Positions 32,168-43,216 of a DNA stretch of 64,000 nt are shown one piece after another. The notes beneath the pieces are model-generated. The model worked only from the letters and a program-made list of their open reading frames with translations, ran no database searches and was not told the origin of the DNA. The stretch is from Elymus sibiricus (lineage: Eukaryota > Streptophyta > Magnoliopsida > Poales > Poaceae). Position 1 is the first letter of the stretch, and the number at the start of each line of letters is the position of its first letter. Position numbers and translations under genes: made by a program. Where the stretch lies: assembly GCA_039707655.1 (NCBI GenBank), contig CM077676.1, positions 377,088,114 through 377,152,113 of the forward strand. Direction: 5' to 3'.

Positions 32168-35100
32168 TGTGACGCCCCCGACTTAATCGTGCACTAATCA
32201 TACACGCAAACGTGCACGATCAAGCACAGGGACTCACGGGAAGATATCACAACACAACTCTAAACACAAAAATAAACATAAATCATCATATTACAGACCA
32301 GGGGCACGAGGGCCCGGATACATAAGTCATACACACAAATGATATCTGAGTACAGACATAGTTAGTCAATTTTTCCTTAAGAAGGCTAGCACAAACAGCG
32401 ATACAGATCGAAAGGCGAAGGCCTCCTGCCTAGGGCCTCCTAACTACTCCTGGTCGGCTGGATCAACCCAGTAGTAAGTGCCGTCGGGACCCTCCTGGTA
32501 GTAAGCTCCTGCAGTGGCATCTGGCTCCTGGGCTCCGTCGTCTGATGTATCAACAAATGGATATGGGGGAAAAGAATAGCAGAGCAACCGTGAGTACTCA
32601 TCCAAAGTACTCGCAAGACTGACATCAGAACTATGCTAGTTATGCATTGGTATCAAAGGAATGGGGCTATATCTTTGGACTGAACTGCAGAATGCCAAAG
32701 TAAAGGGGGAGAAGCCTAGCCTATCGAAGACTAGCATCTTCAAGCAGTCTTGCAGCATCAGAAGAGAGTAGATAGCAGTAGCATATAATAGTGGTTGTAA
32801 GCAGCAACTCCCTGAGATCCTTTCTCGACTAACCCGCGAGAAAGTGATCCCGAGAGTGGTAGTAACAGTTTAACATGTATCATCATCACTTTATAGTTGT
32901 CATAGATCCGGGCACAACTCCGAGCGTCCTGTTACCTTGGACACGGCCATTCGAATAGATTACTTCCCTGCAGGGGTGCACTACTATTACCCAACACGCT
33001 CGATTAACTCCGGCCGGACACACTGGCTGGGTAATGCCCGGCCTCGGCTGATCGACACATCGCAGCCCGACCTAGAGCTCAGCAGAGAGGTCAACACGCC
33101 GGTCTAAATCCTAAGTGCGAAGGGGTCTTGGGCCCATCACCCTTTGCACTCCTGCACGTTGCGTGGGTGCTTGGGGTGCAGGCGCGACACTGTATACACA
33201 AGTGAAGTACCAGCCCAATCCCAACAATCAGCCCGCATCTCTGAACTGTGACATCTGAAGAGCTTTCGACTGATACATACGACGTAGAGGGCCCCATTAA
33301 ACCATTATCCCACGTGGTGGTAGTGCGTAAAGGGCACGACGACCCACTCAGATCAAATACCCAGTTCCGTTAGGCGTATTTAGTAACTCGCAGAGACGAA
33401 CAGAGTTTCTGTCGCTCCGACTTGGTAAAACATGACGCGCCGGTGCTCTTGGAGCCGACCCATCTTTAATGTTGTTCTCTCGCGGGCACCCTTGGGGCCA
33501 GCCCGACTTTAACAGTTTAGGTATTGCAGTAATATAAACATTTCCGCGATCACACCCGGAGTGATCACGGCCCGGTAACAAGCATGGCATACAGACAAGG
33601 CGAAGGGCCAAAGATGGAACAGCAGCATAGCTAACTAGGCATCATGGGATAACAGGTAATGTATCAGTAGCAGGCGACAAAACCAGGCTATGCATCAGAA
33701 TAGGTTAAAGCATGGCAGCGGCAATTTCTAGTGCAAGCAGGAGGGAGAAAGAATAGGAGACAACGGCATGCGTCAAGGGGGGATTGCTTGCCTGGAAGCT
33801 CTGCGGAGAGTGGCTGATCGTCGGTAGGTTGCTCGTCGGGGGTGTAGTCAAACTCTGCTGCAACGGCGTCGGTCTCGGCGTCTATCGAGAAAGAAGGAGT
33901 GGGGAAGAAACAATAAATTTCACGGCAAAAATGCAATCACTATGCATGACAAGCCTAAAATGTTATGCAGATGTGTTTTACTGCCTAACTAAATGATTTA
34001 GTTAATTTAGGAATTTATTTGGATTTATTTAATTAAAGTTGTGCACTATTTATTTATCGAAATCGGGCAAATTGTTCCATGTTCAGCTAGCTAGGATTGT
34101 TGGACAGGCATTTTGATTACATATTCAGAATCTTCATATTTTTCTGATCATTTTACATATATAAATTAGTTTCATCGGAGTTACGGTTTAAAAGATATGA
34201 TTTTCTAAAGTTTTATTGATTTTCTGGAATTATTTTAATTATTCAATTCCGAATTATCCAGAACAATGTTTGGTGACGTCAGCATGACGCAGAGGTGACG
34301 TCAGCAGTCAACAGACCGCTGACCAGAGTCAACCTGACCTGCGGGACCCACCTGTCATAGACAGTGGGCTAAGTAAATTAATTAACAGGATAGTTAGCTG
34401 AGTGGGGCCTACTGGTCAGTGGGTAATTAGGGTTTTAATTAACTAATTTAATTAATTAACAAATTATCTATTTTAATTAATTCGTTTAATCGACTGGGCC
34501 CCACATGTCAGAGACAGGGGCCGCCCAGTCAGCGCTTGACCGGGTCAACTGGGCCCAGTGGGACCCAGTGGCAGCGACAGAGCGGCGGGGCCCGCGGTGC
34601 CACATCGGCGCCAGCTGGACGCCAGCCAGAGAGCTCCGGCGAGGCCGCGCGACGGCGATGAACTCCGGCGAGCCCGGAATCCTGCTGTGGTGCTCCGTTT
34701 CGGCCGTTCTTTGGCTCTACCGAACGAGCGGAGCAGCGCGCGTCGAATGGCGGCGGTGCGAGGTGCTGCGGCGGCAGGAGTCGAGCGCGAGGACCTCGTC
34801 GGCGGCGAGCTTCTTGGGCGAACTACGGGGAGACGGCTGCGGTGGGTTTGGCGAGCGCGTTTAGTCGCATTCGAGCAAGAGTGGAGCACCGCGTCGATCT
34901 AACCTATTTGCGCGGCCTGCGGCGGTCGGAGACGGCGACAACGGCGAGCTCGAGCGGCGGGCAGAGTGCGGCAACGACGGCGAGCTAGCTAGGGTCGAAT
35001 GCGGCAGCGAGGAGAGGAATGGAGGGAGGGAGAGGCTCACCGGGCGGCTAAGAAAAGCCCTCGATGGCTTTGGAGCAGCAGGGGTCGTCGGGGACAGCGG

Positions 35101-35984
35101 GGATCGCCGGCGACCGAGAAGGAGAGGTCGAGGTCGATCCCGACCGTGCGGTTGTCCCCGAGCTCAACGGCGAGGTGTAGTCGAAGGAGTCGAGCGAGGC
35201 GGAGTGGATGGGCTCGTCGGAGCGATGATCGGGCGGCGGCGGCCGCGGGATCGAGCGGCGGCGGCGATGGCGTCTCGGGTGAGAGGCGAGACAGAGAGGG
35301 AGAGGGCGAGTGGGGACGAATGAGTGGGCTAGGGTTGCGGGGGAGGACGAGATGGGCTCGGGGCAACCCTTATCGACGACGGGGAATCGGCGGATGGCCG
35401 ATAGCACGACGGCTGTCGCCGTGTCGGCGGGCGCGCGTGACAACGCGGGAGGAGGACGACGATGCGGTATAACGGGCTGGGCCGGTTACTGTTCGTCTAA
35501 GGCCCAGTCGCACAGTAAGTCGTTTCCCTTTTTCTTTTTCTATTTCTGTTTTCTGTTTTAATTCTGTTTTGTAAAATGTTTGACCACTATTGGATTTTTA
35601 TTAAATGTGTGACTTCAAATATTACAGTGCAATATCCTTTACCACCAAAAATTGGATTGGGCAAAATATAATTTCATTTGTAATTCTATTAAATAAAATG
35701 GTGTTAAAATGTTGCTGTTAGCTACTGTTTTAGGTTGATATAGCTACTCAGGCATTTTGAGTGATGTTGTTTTCCTGAACATAATGAACTATGAATTAAT
35801 TTCTATTAAATGAACATTTTAGTTTTAAATTTGAACAACTTTTAATTTTCACTTTAAATTTGAATTGCAATTCGAATGGGAATTTGAAATGAGATATGAT
35901 GCAATGATGATCAAACATAGTTAATCATGCTGACATGGCATTAACAAAAGGTGATCACTGTGGTTAATTACATGGGGTGTTAAA
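32168..35984 (-). repeat. Element 4, 3' LTR (left)
   Basis: A 3,817-bp LTR paired with 54804-58596. It includes a GC-rich block (34560-35470) that leaves long open frames on both strands without real coding content. Two TGACGTCA sites lie 22 bp apart at 34274-34281 and 34296-34303. One difference from the right copy is an extra stretch of roughly 30 bp near 34640-34665, flanked by CTCCGGCGAG repeats. Confidence 0.92.
34274..34303. promoter_or_regulatory. Paired TGACGTCA sites in element 4 LTR
   Basis: Two perfect palindromic bZIP-type sites with starts 22 bp apart. AGTCAAC and GAGTCAAC (W-box-like cores) follow within 40 bases. The right LTR has the same pair at 56911-56918 and 56933-56940. 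Effect on transcription is inferred only. Confidence 0.5.
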
Positions 35985-36000
35985 ATTCTCCTCCTCTAAC
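35985..36000 (-). other. Element 4 polypurine tract
   Basis: The minus strand reads GTTAGAGGAGGAGAAT directly upstream of the 3' LTR. Confidence 0.85.
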
Positions 36001-36020
36001 AAGAATTCTCGTCCCGAGAA

Positions 36021-37976
36021 TTAAGAGGAATTCTGAAAGAAGGCGGGATATTCTTCACGAAGACGATCTTCGCGTTCCCAAGTGGCTTCATCTTCAGAAT
36101 GATTCGACCACTGAACCTTAAGGAACTTGATCGACTTCTGACGGGTTCGACGCTCAGTTTGATCAAGAACGCGGATCGGATACTCCGGATAAGATAGATC
36201 ATCTCGCAATTCAAGCACTTCATGATCCACAGCTCGGATAGGATCCTTGAAGCAGCGTCGGAGTTGTGACACATGAAAGACATCATGCACCTGAGAAAGG
36301 TTTGGCGGCAAATCCAATTGATATGCCACTTCTCCTCGACGTACGAGAATACAGAATGGTCCAATGTAGCGAGGAGCCAACTTGCCCTTGATTCCGAACC
36401 GATGAGTGCCTTTCCACGGAGTGACACGAAGGTAAGCTTGCTCGCCAGGTTGATAGACCATTACCTTGTGCTTTCGGTCATAGTTGCTCTTCTGACGAGA
36501 CTGAGCAGCTTTTAAATGCTCCCGGACAATGCGGACTTGCTCCTCAGCTTGTTGAATAATGTCCGGACCAACGAGTGAACGTTCCCCAGTTTCTGACCAA
36601 TTCAGAGGGGTTCGACACTTACGTCCATAAATAACTTCAAATGGTGCCATCTTCAGACTAGCTTGATAGCCATTGTTGTAAGAGAATTCGGCATACGGAA
36701 GAGATTCCTCCCATTTCTTACCGAATGAGATGACGGAAGCTCGAAGCATATCTTCAAGCACTTGGTTAACTCTTTCGACTTGACCCTGAGACTGAGGGTG
36801 GAAAGCAGTGCTAAAAGACAGATGAGTTCCCATGGCTTCCTGGAAACTGTTCCAAAACCTGGAAGTAAAGAGGCTGCCACGATATGAACTGATCTCCAAC
36901 GAAACACCGTGGAGTGACACAATTCGGGAAACATACAAGTCCGCTAGCTGACTAGCACTGATTGTCTCCTTGACAGGCAGAAAGTGAGCAACCTTTGAGA
37001 ACCGGTCGATGACGACAAAGATAGCATCATGACCCTTCTGCGATCTGGGAAAACTAGTAACGAAATCCATTTCGACTTTGTCCCATTTCCATTCAGGTAT
37101 TTCAAGGGGTTGTAGAGTTCCAGCAGGCCTTTGATGTTCTGCCTTGATGCGACGGCAAACGTCACACTCAGCAACATATTTAGCAATATCATGTTTCATA
37201 TCGGGCCACCAGTACCGCTGACGAATGTCTTGGTACATTTTCGTACTACCCGGGTGAAAAGACAAAGGCGTGTCGTGTGCTTCTTTCATGACATCCGAAC
37301 GGGAGTCCAGATTGCGCCTTTTGGGGACCACTAGGCGGCCTTTGAAGAACAAGGCACCATCCTCACCAACATGGTAGAATGAACGATTACCCTTGGAGAG
37401 GAAGTTCTTAATCTTCTCGACTTCAGAGTCATATTTCTGTCTGGTCTTGATGTTGCGCTCGAGGTTTGGCTCAACCTCCAGGGTATTTAGATAACCCTGA
37501 GGAACAATGTGAAGGTTCAATTTGCGAAGCTCTTCATAAAGAATAGGTTGTGCTTCCTGAACCATGAGGTTGTTGCAGTAAGCCTTGCGACTCAAAGCAT
37601 CGGCCATTACATTAGCCTTGCCAGGGGTATAGGCGATATTCATATCATAATCGGCTATTGTCTCAAGCCACCTTTGTTGACGAAGGTTCAAGTCTGGCTA
37701 AGTATACAGATACTTCAAACTCTGATGATCCTTGTATATCTCGCAACGATTACCAAGGAGGTAATGTCGCCATAGCTTCAGAGCATAAATAACCGCAGAA
37801 AGTTTGAGATCATGTACCGGATAATTTTCCTCGTGAGGACGCAATTGACGAGAGCCATAAGCAATTACTTTGCGCTCTTGCATTAGGACACAGCCTAATC
37901 CTTGACGAGATGCATCATAGTAAATCGCGAAATCCTTTTGGGAATCCGGGGGTGCTAACACTGGGGCAGATGTCAA
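36021..37976 (-). pseudogene. pol: Element 4 RNase H-integrase-chromodomain
   Basis: From 37976 the frame shows RNase H with [18 protein letters not shown] and [13 protein letters not shown] at 37698-37700 (from CAG) breaks it, then the same frame continues from 37691. The integrase zinc region (H-H-C-C, with FHPGSTKMYQDIRQRYWWP and CDVCRR) lies near 37250-37130. The catalytic core has MDFVTSFPRS (first Asp) and GQVERVNQVLED (Glu). The second catalytic Asp, normally in SDRGS, reads Tyr (SSYRGS), so integration activity should be lost. The C-terminal end (VQWSNHSEDEATWERED near 36100) is a chromodomain-like fold of the Tekay type, thought to guide insertion to heterochromatin. The frame ends at 36021. 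Confidence 0.85.
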
Positions 37977-38084
37977 CTTATCTTTGAGTGTCTGAAAGCT
38001 TTCTTGGCACTTTTCTGTCCACTCAAATTTAACACCTTTGTGGAGCAGGTCAGTTAATGGCTTTGCAATCTTGGAGAAGTTCTC

Positions 38085-39367
38085 GACGAATCAGCGGCAA
38101 TAGCTAGCGAGTCCGAGACGAATCAGCGGCAATAGCTAGCGAGTCCGAGAAAACTGCTGACTTGCTTGACATTCTTCGGAGGAGTCCAATCAAGAATGGC
38201 CTGAACTCGTTCGGGGTTAACGGCAATGCCATCTTTGGAAATCATGTGACCAAGATAAGTCACCTCAGATAACCAGAACTCACACTTAGAGTATTTGGCA
38301 TATAACTGGTGTTCTCGAAGTTTCTCCAATACAAGCCGAAGATGTTCGGCGTGTTCTTCTTCATTCTTGGAAAATATAAGGATATCATCCAAGTAGACCA
38401 CGCCGAACTTGTCGAGGTAGTCCATGAAGATGTAGTTCATCAATCGGGAGAAGGTTGCTGGAGCATTGGTCAATCCGAAGGACATAACGGTGTACTCGTA
38501 TGATCCATAATGAGTAACGAATGCGGTCTTCGGAATATCCTCCTTACGAACTCGGATCTGATGATAACCCAACCTCAAGTCGAGTTTCGAGAACACAGAG
38601 GATCTAGCAAGCTGATCATAAAGATCGTTGATCCGGGGCAGTGGATATTTGTTCTGGATTGTGGCTTGGTTAATGGGTCGATAGTCCTGGACCAATCAGT
38701 TAGTTCCATCCTTGTTCTTAACAAAGAGAGAAGGTGCTCCCCAAGCAGAGGAACTGGGGTAGATGAAACCCTTTTTAAGTGACTTGTTGATTTCTTCCTT
38801 AAGCTCGAGAAGTTCATGCGGAGGCATCTTATAAGGACGCTTCGCAATAGGGGTAGTGCCAGGCTTCAAGTCGATGACGAACTCGACAGCTCTAACCGGT
38901 GGTATTCTTGGAAGTTCTTCCGGAAAGACGTCCGGAAAGTCACGGACGACCGGAACATTCTCAATCCCCTCAAGAGGTGAGGCATTCAAAGCATTCAGAG
39001 CATATATCTGAGCTTCGGCATTCCGGGTAATCTGGGCGGTGTAGTTCACTATCTCATCGGAGGGATGAAGAAGTTGTACGACTTTAGTGGCACAATTGAT
39101 CGAAGCAATGTGAGCTTTCAACCAATCCATCCCTAGAATGAGGTCTATGGTGGAAGAGTTCAAGACAATGGGTGAAACAAGGAATTCCAATCCTTTGATT
39201 TCAACAGGGATATTGTGTGCTATCATGGAGGTTTGACAACGGCCTCCAGGGGTGCGGACAACCATTGGCATGTTCATCTTTTCAAATGCAATGTCATGTG
39301 ATAATGCAAATGCTTCTGACATGAATGAATGCGATGCTCCTGAATCAAATAAAACAGAAGCGGGTAC
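38085..39367 (-). pseudogene. pol: Element 4 protease and reverse transcriptase
   Basis: This begins at the element 5 insertion site. Protease carries the classic site LFDSGASHSFM, then LILGMDWL. A linker leads into reverse transcriptase. TGA at 38696-38698 (likely from CGA) precedes the fingers ([19 protein letters not shown]). The active site is YLDD within [11 protein letters not shown] near 38390. The frame is broken again at a TGA near 38123 and by a 32-bp tandem duplication (38085-38116 and 38117-38148) in the connection region (FLGLASYCR). Between 37977 and 38084 the frame continues toward RNase H. The enzyme would copy RNA into DNA. This copy cannot. Confidence 0.85.
39363..39367. other. 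Target-site duplication of element 5, left
   Basis: GGTAC, repeated at 53031-53035. It lies in coding DNA between gag and protease of element 4. Removing element 5 restores the reading frame there. Confidence 0.9.
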
Positions 39368-39909
39368 TGTTGGGGATATAACTCCGTGGTAAGACCCGCC
39401 CAGGAGGGGCCGGGTTACACCTGGCGGCTCATAGCCCAAGACCTGTAAGGCGGGCCGGAAGATGAAGACCAGGCCGCGTGGCGGCTTACCGGAAGGGCTA
39501 AGGCGGAGGCCCAGAAGACAGAAGATAGCATGATGACCCGGGTGGCCAAGCCGCCCGGTGGCGGCTTACCCAAGATGGTATGGCGGCTTAGAGACAGAGT
39601 AGAACACGTTGTGTGAGTCGGTTTGAGACTCGTGTAACCCGGGGCCTTGACCTCCTATATAAAGGCTAGACCCCGGGGCGGCTTAGACAAGAAACCAAGC
39701 TATTGAGAACTAGGTCAAGCAATCCGCTCCCTTGTAATTGATACTCCAATCAATACAGCATAAGCAGGACGTAGGCTTTTACCTCTACTCGAGGGGCCGA
39801 ACCTGGGTAAACTCGTGTCCTTCGTCCCGACCAACCCCTTTGAGTCCACTACCATGGCGTTGGCCTCGAACCTAAGTCTTCGGACATCTGCCGTGACAAA
39901 ACCACGACA
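39368..39909 (+). repeat. Element 5, 5' LTR
   Basis: Starts TGTTGGGGATATAAC and ends AAAACCACGACA. TATA box CTATATAAAGG at 39654-39664. The GGCGGCTTA phrase recurs several times in it and throughout the element. Confidence 0.95.
39654..39664 (+). promoter_or_regulatory. TATA box of element 5 LTR
   Basis: CTATATAAAGG, a near-ideal plant TATA box. The same box in the right LTR is at 52775-52785. Confidence 0.8.
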
Positions 39910-39911
39910 GT

Positions 39912-39930
39912 TGGCGCCCACCGTGGGGCT
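39912..39930 (+). other. Element 5 primer-binding site (tRNA-Lys)
   Basis: TGGCGCCCACCGTGGGGCT is the exact complement of the 3' end of plant tRNA-Lys(CUU), two bases inside the LTR. Confidence 0.9.
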
Positions 39931-39997
39931 AGCGCTCGGTGGTGTTGAGTTCTCAAAGGGCTCTCTCCCAGGGATCGAGGGGTACGCGGTTGGCAAG

Positions 39998-42900
39998 ATG
40001 ACTAAGAGTCGCCGCAGCCGGCTCAACATCGACGACGCCGGCTGGGGCCCCGAGGCTGACTCCATTGAGTACGGTTTCCGTGTCCCCTTTGGCGGGATTC
40101 ACGTTTTCATCGGCAAGATCGGCGGATCTGAACCCGGGCCGGACACCTGCACCGACATCGTCGAGTCGGCCCGGCGAGAACAACCCGCCCGACGCGTGCC
40201 ACCCGCCCGTGTTAGTCCGGGCCGGAAGCATGTCTTCGTCGGCTTCACTCAGGGCATGGATCTTGAAGGATCTATGTCGCAGGAGGAACCTCTCATCCGC
40301 TCTGAGGATGAATCTTCGAGCGGAGAGACGGAATCCATCTATCAGCTCCACAATGGCGGGCTCGGGGGCTACGTCGAGCCTTACCCCGAGTCGGAGTTCC
40401 GTGAGCCGGAGGAGTATGAGCCGCCGAACCGCGCTGCCGTCTTCATGGCGGGTTCAGCGGCGGCTCCTGGCAGTTCAGCCGCCGGGGCAACTGGATCTGG
40501 GGCTGGCCAGCCACCGGCTCAGGTTCTTCTGGATCTGATGGGTGAGCTTACAACCCTGATGGCGACTGAGGTTACGGTTGAAAACCAAGCGGCCCGTAAC
40601 ACGGAGATCGCAAGGTTGAAGAACCAGATGACCGAAGTACAGTAGGAGATCAATGAGCTGAAGGCTCAGATGGACGCTGAGGCGGAGCGCCTTAGGGCGG
40701 ATGCTTTCCGTCTTGAGCTGGAACAGTAGTCGGCAGCGGCGGTTCAGCGGATGAGGCATCAATCCCGCTTGCCGGCTCAGTATGAAGAAATGAATCTTTT
40801 CAATACGCCAGGAACGGGACCGGACGCTCCTTTGGCCGTAACCCGGACGGCAGAAGTGCCTGGAAGCCGGCCGGCGGATCAGCATCAGCAGATTAACCCG
40901 CCCCGGCGGAACCAGGCTGCACCAACTTCTTTCCCTACACCGCCGGGTCATTATTCTAACCCGGCGGAGAACATGGTGGTGGCGGCAACCCGGCTTGCCG
41001 CTATCCCCATCCCCGACGAGTCACCTTTCGCGGAAGAAGTGCGGAACGCTGTTGGGTACCTGCGGACGGCGGTGGCCCAGCAGGAAAAGTATACTTACAG
41101 CCGGAGTCGCGTGCACTCAACCCCCATCCCCAGTCGCAGCTACAGCCGCCGTTATGAGTCACCGGCGGTTTCTAGCAGTGAGCGGCGTTGGAACCCGCCG
41201 CGAGCCGACCGGGTGGCTCTGGATGCCCAGGCACTGGTGGATCGAGCGAGAGCGCGGCGAGAGGCGGCGGCTCTGGCGGCAGCGGTGGCTTATCAGGAAC
41301 CCACAGTAGCGCCCTCCGTCTCAGTCGGAGCGGGGTTAACTTCCAGGGCTGTGGGGGTGCCGTGTTTAACACCGGCTTTGCGGAATGAGCGCCTGCCGAA
41401 GGATTTCAAGGGCCCTCGCAAGGTGCCCAATTACACAGCTGACTTACCTCCAGAGACTTGGATCGAAAGCTATGAGCTGGCCATGGAGATGCTGGATGTT
41501 AGTGATGCGGTATGTGCCAAGTATTTCATCATGATGCTGGAAGGGCCGGCTCGCACGTGGTTGAAGGGGTTGCCACCCAACACCATTACTTCCTGGGCCG
41601 AGTTGAAGGCGAAATTTATCAAAAATTTCAAAGGAACGTGCAAGCAGCCCATGACGATTGTGGATTTGGATCATTGTGTGCAACAGGCAGATGAGTCGGC
41701 TCATCATTGGGTCCGGCGGGTCTCAACCATCATCCACTCTTCAGAACAGATTACGGCGGCTCAAGCAGTTTTGATTCTGGAGAAGAATTGCCACTTTACA
41801 CCTTTGAAACAAAAGCTTGGCCGGCTCAAGCGCTCATGTCAAGACATGGGGGAGCTCATGGCGGCCCTCACCAAATATGCAGACTCTGACAACACGAAGG
41901 ATCCGGGTTCTGATGATGAAAAATCAGGTCAGGGGAAGAAGAGTAACAATGGAAAGGGTCAGCAGCAGAACGCAGCTGGAAACGGCAAGCGGAAGAACCC
42001 GGACGGCGGGTCAGAGCTGGTGGCAAACACCAGCGCCGGAAACAACCGTGCTAAAGGCAACGGGAACTTCAGGCAGAACTTTAACAAGGGTAAAGCTCCT
42101 TTCAACTTGGAAGCGATGCTTAATAAACCTTGTCCAGAGCATAGTCAGCCTGATAAGCCGGCAAACCATACATGGAGGAATTGCAGCATTATGCGGCAGT
42201 TTCGAGATTACAGCCTTCAACAGCATCATAATAACGGCAATGGTCCGTCGGGCGGCTCAGGGCCAGGCGGGTCAGGAGCCGGCTTTGGTCCCGGCGGTTC
42301 AGGGTCCGGTTACCAGGGTCAAGGTAATCAAGGAGGTCATCATCAGTCTGGTGGTGGCGGCCAGCAGCGGCATAACCAGTCGGGTTTCCAGAGTAACCCG
42401 AAGCAGCTCAGTGGGGGTCAATATCATGTTTTTACAACCAGCCTTGACAAGCGAGACCGAAAGGTGCGCAAGCAGGCGGTTAACGCGGTCGTGCCGGCTC
42501 TCCCACAGTACTTGAAGTGGTCTGAGTATGACATCACTTGGAGCCGGGAGGATCATCCGCCGCGGGTTGACAACCCGGGGCAGCTAGCTTTGGTGGTTGC
42601 CCCCCAAGTAGGTGGATACGTATTCACTAAGGTGCTTATGGATGGTGGCAGCAGCATCAACATCCTGTACTACGACACTTTCAGCCGGATGGGCTTACTT
42701 GACAAGGATCTTAAGCCTTCTTCCACGGTGTTTCATGGCGTGGTGCCTGGCAAGTCGGCCTATCCTGTGGGCAAGATTTCTCTGGAAGTAGCCTTTGGTG
42801 ATGAATACAACTACAGGGTGGAATCCTTATGGTTTGAGGTGGTCAAGATCAAAAGTCCATATCATGCTTTATTTGGACGGCCGGCTTATGCCAAGTTCAT

Positions 42901-43216
42901 GGCTAGGCCTTGTTATGTCTACTTACAGCTCAAGATGCCCGGGTTAAGAGGAACGATTACCGTGCATGGTGATCGGAAGACGGCTCTTGAGTGTGAGGAA
43001 GGTGATGCAGCTTATGCAGAGTCAAGTTGTGCAGAGGCAGAGCTCAAGTTTTACAAGGAAAATGTCGACCCGGAAGATATGACTCCACTGAAAAAGCCTA
43101 CTACGAAATCAGAGCCGCCACTCAAGTTTGCGGCGGATGATACCAAGCAGGTGGATTTCACTGAGGGCGACTCATCTCAGCAGTTCACTATCGGGGCTAA
43201 CATGGACCCCGCATAG
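39998..43216 (+). pseudogene. gag-pro: Element 5 gag-protease, two internal stops
   Basis: One frame from ATG at 39998 (MTKSRRSRLN), interrupted by TAG at 40643-40645 and 40727-40729 and ended by a third TAG at 43214-43216. All three look like CAG to TAG. An acidic and proline-rich leader is followed by helical sequence. The gag core (about residues 480-600) has TWIESYELAMEMLDV and RTWLKGLPPNTITSWAELK. A basic, glycine/asparagine-rich nucleic-acid-binding tail carries a C/H cluster (CPEHSQPDKPANHTWRNC). Protease carries MDGGSSINILY near residue 880 and later FGRPAYAKFM. Intact relatives read gag-pro-pol as one polyprotein. Here the frame resumes after each stop. Confidence 0.88.

Noticed and set aside
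34999..35472. 157-codon plus-strand frame in element 4's left LTR (and its twin at 57608-58081)
   Set aside because: It lies in a GC-rich LTR block that is open in several frames on both strands. Composition is R/G/E-rich and nothing is recognisable.
41817..42515. 232-codon frame inside element 5 gag
   Set aside because: Shadow frame of the gag-protease ORF.
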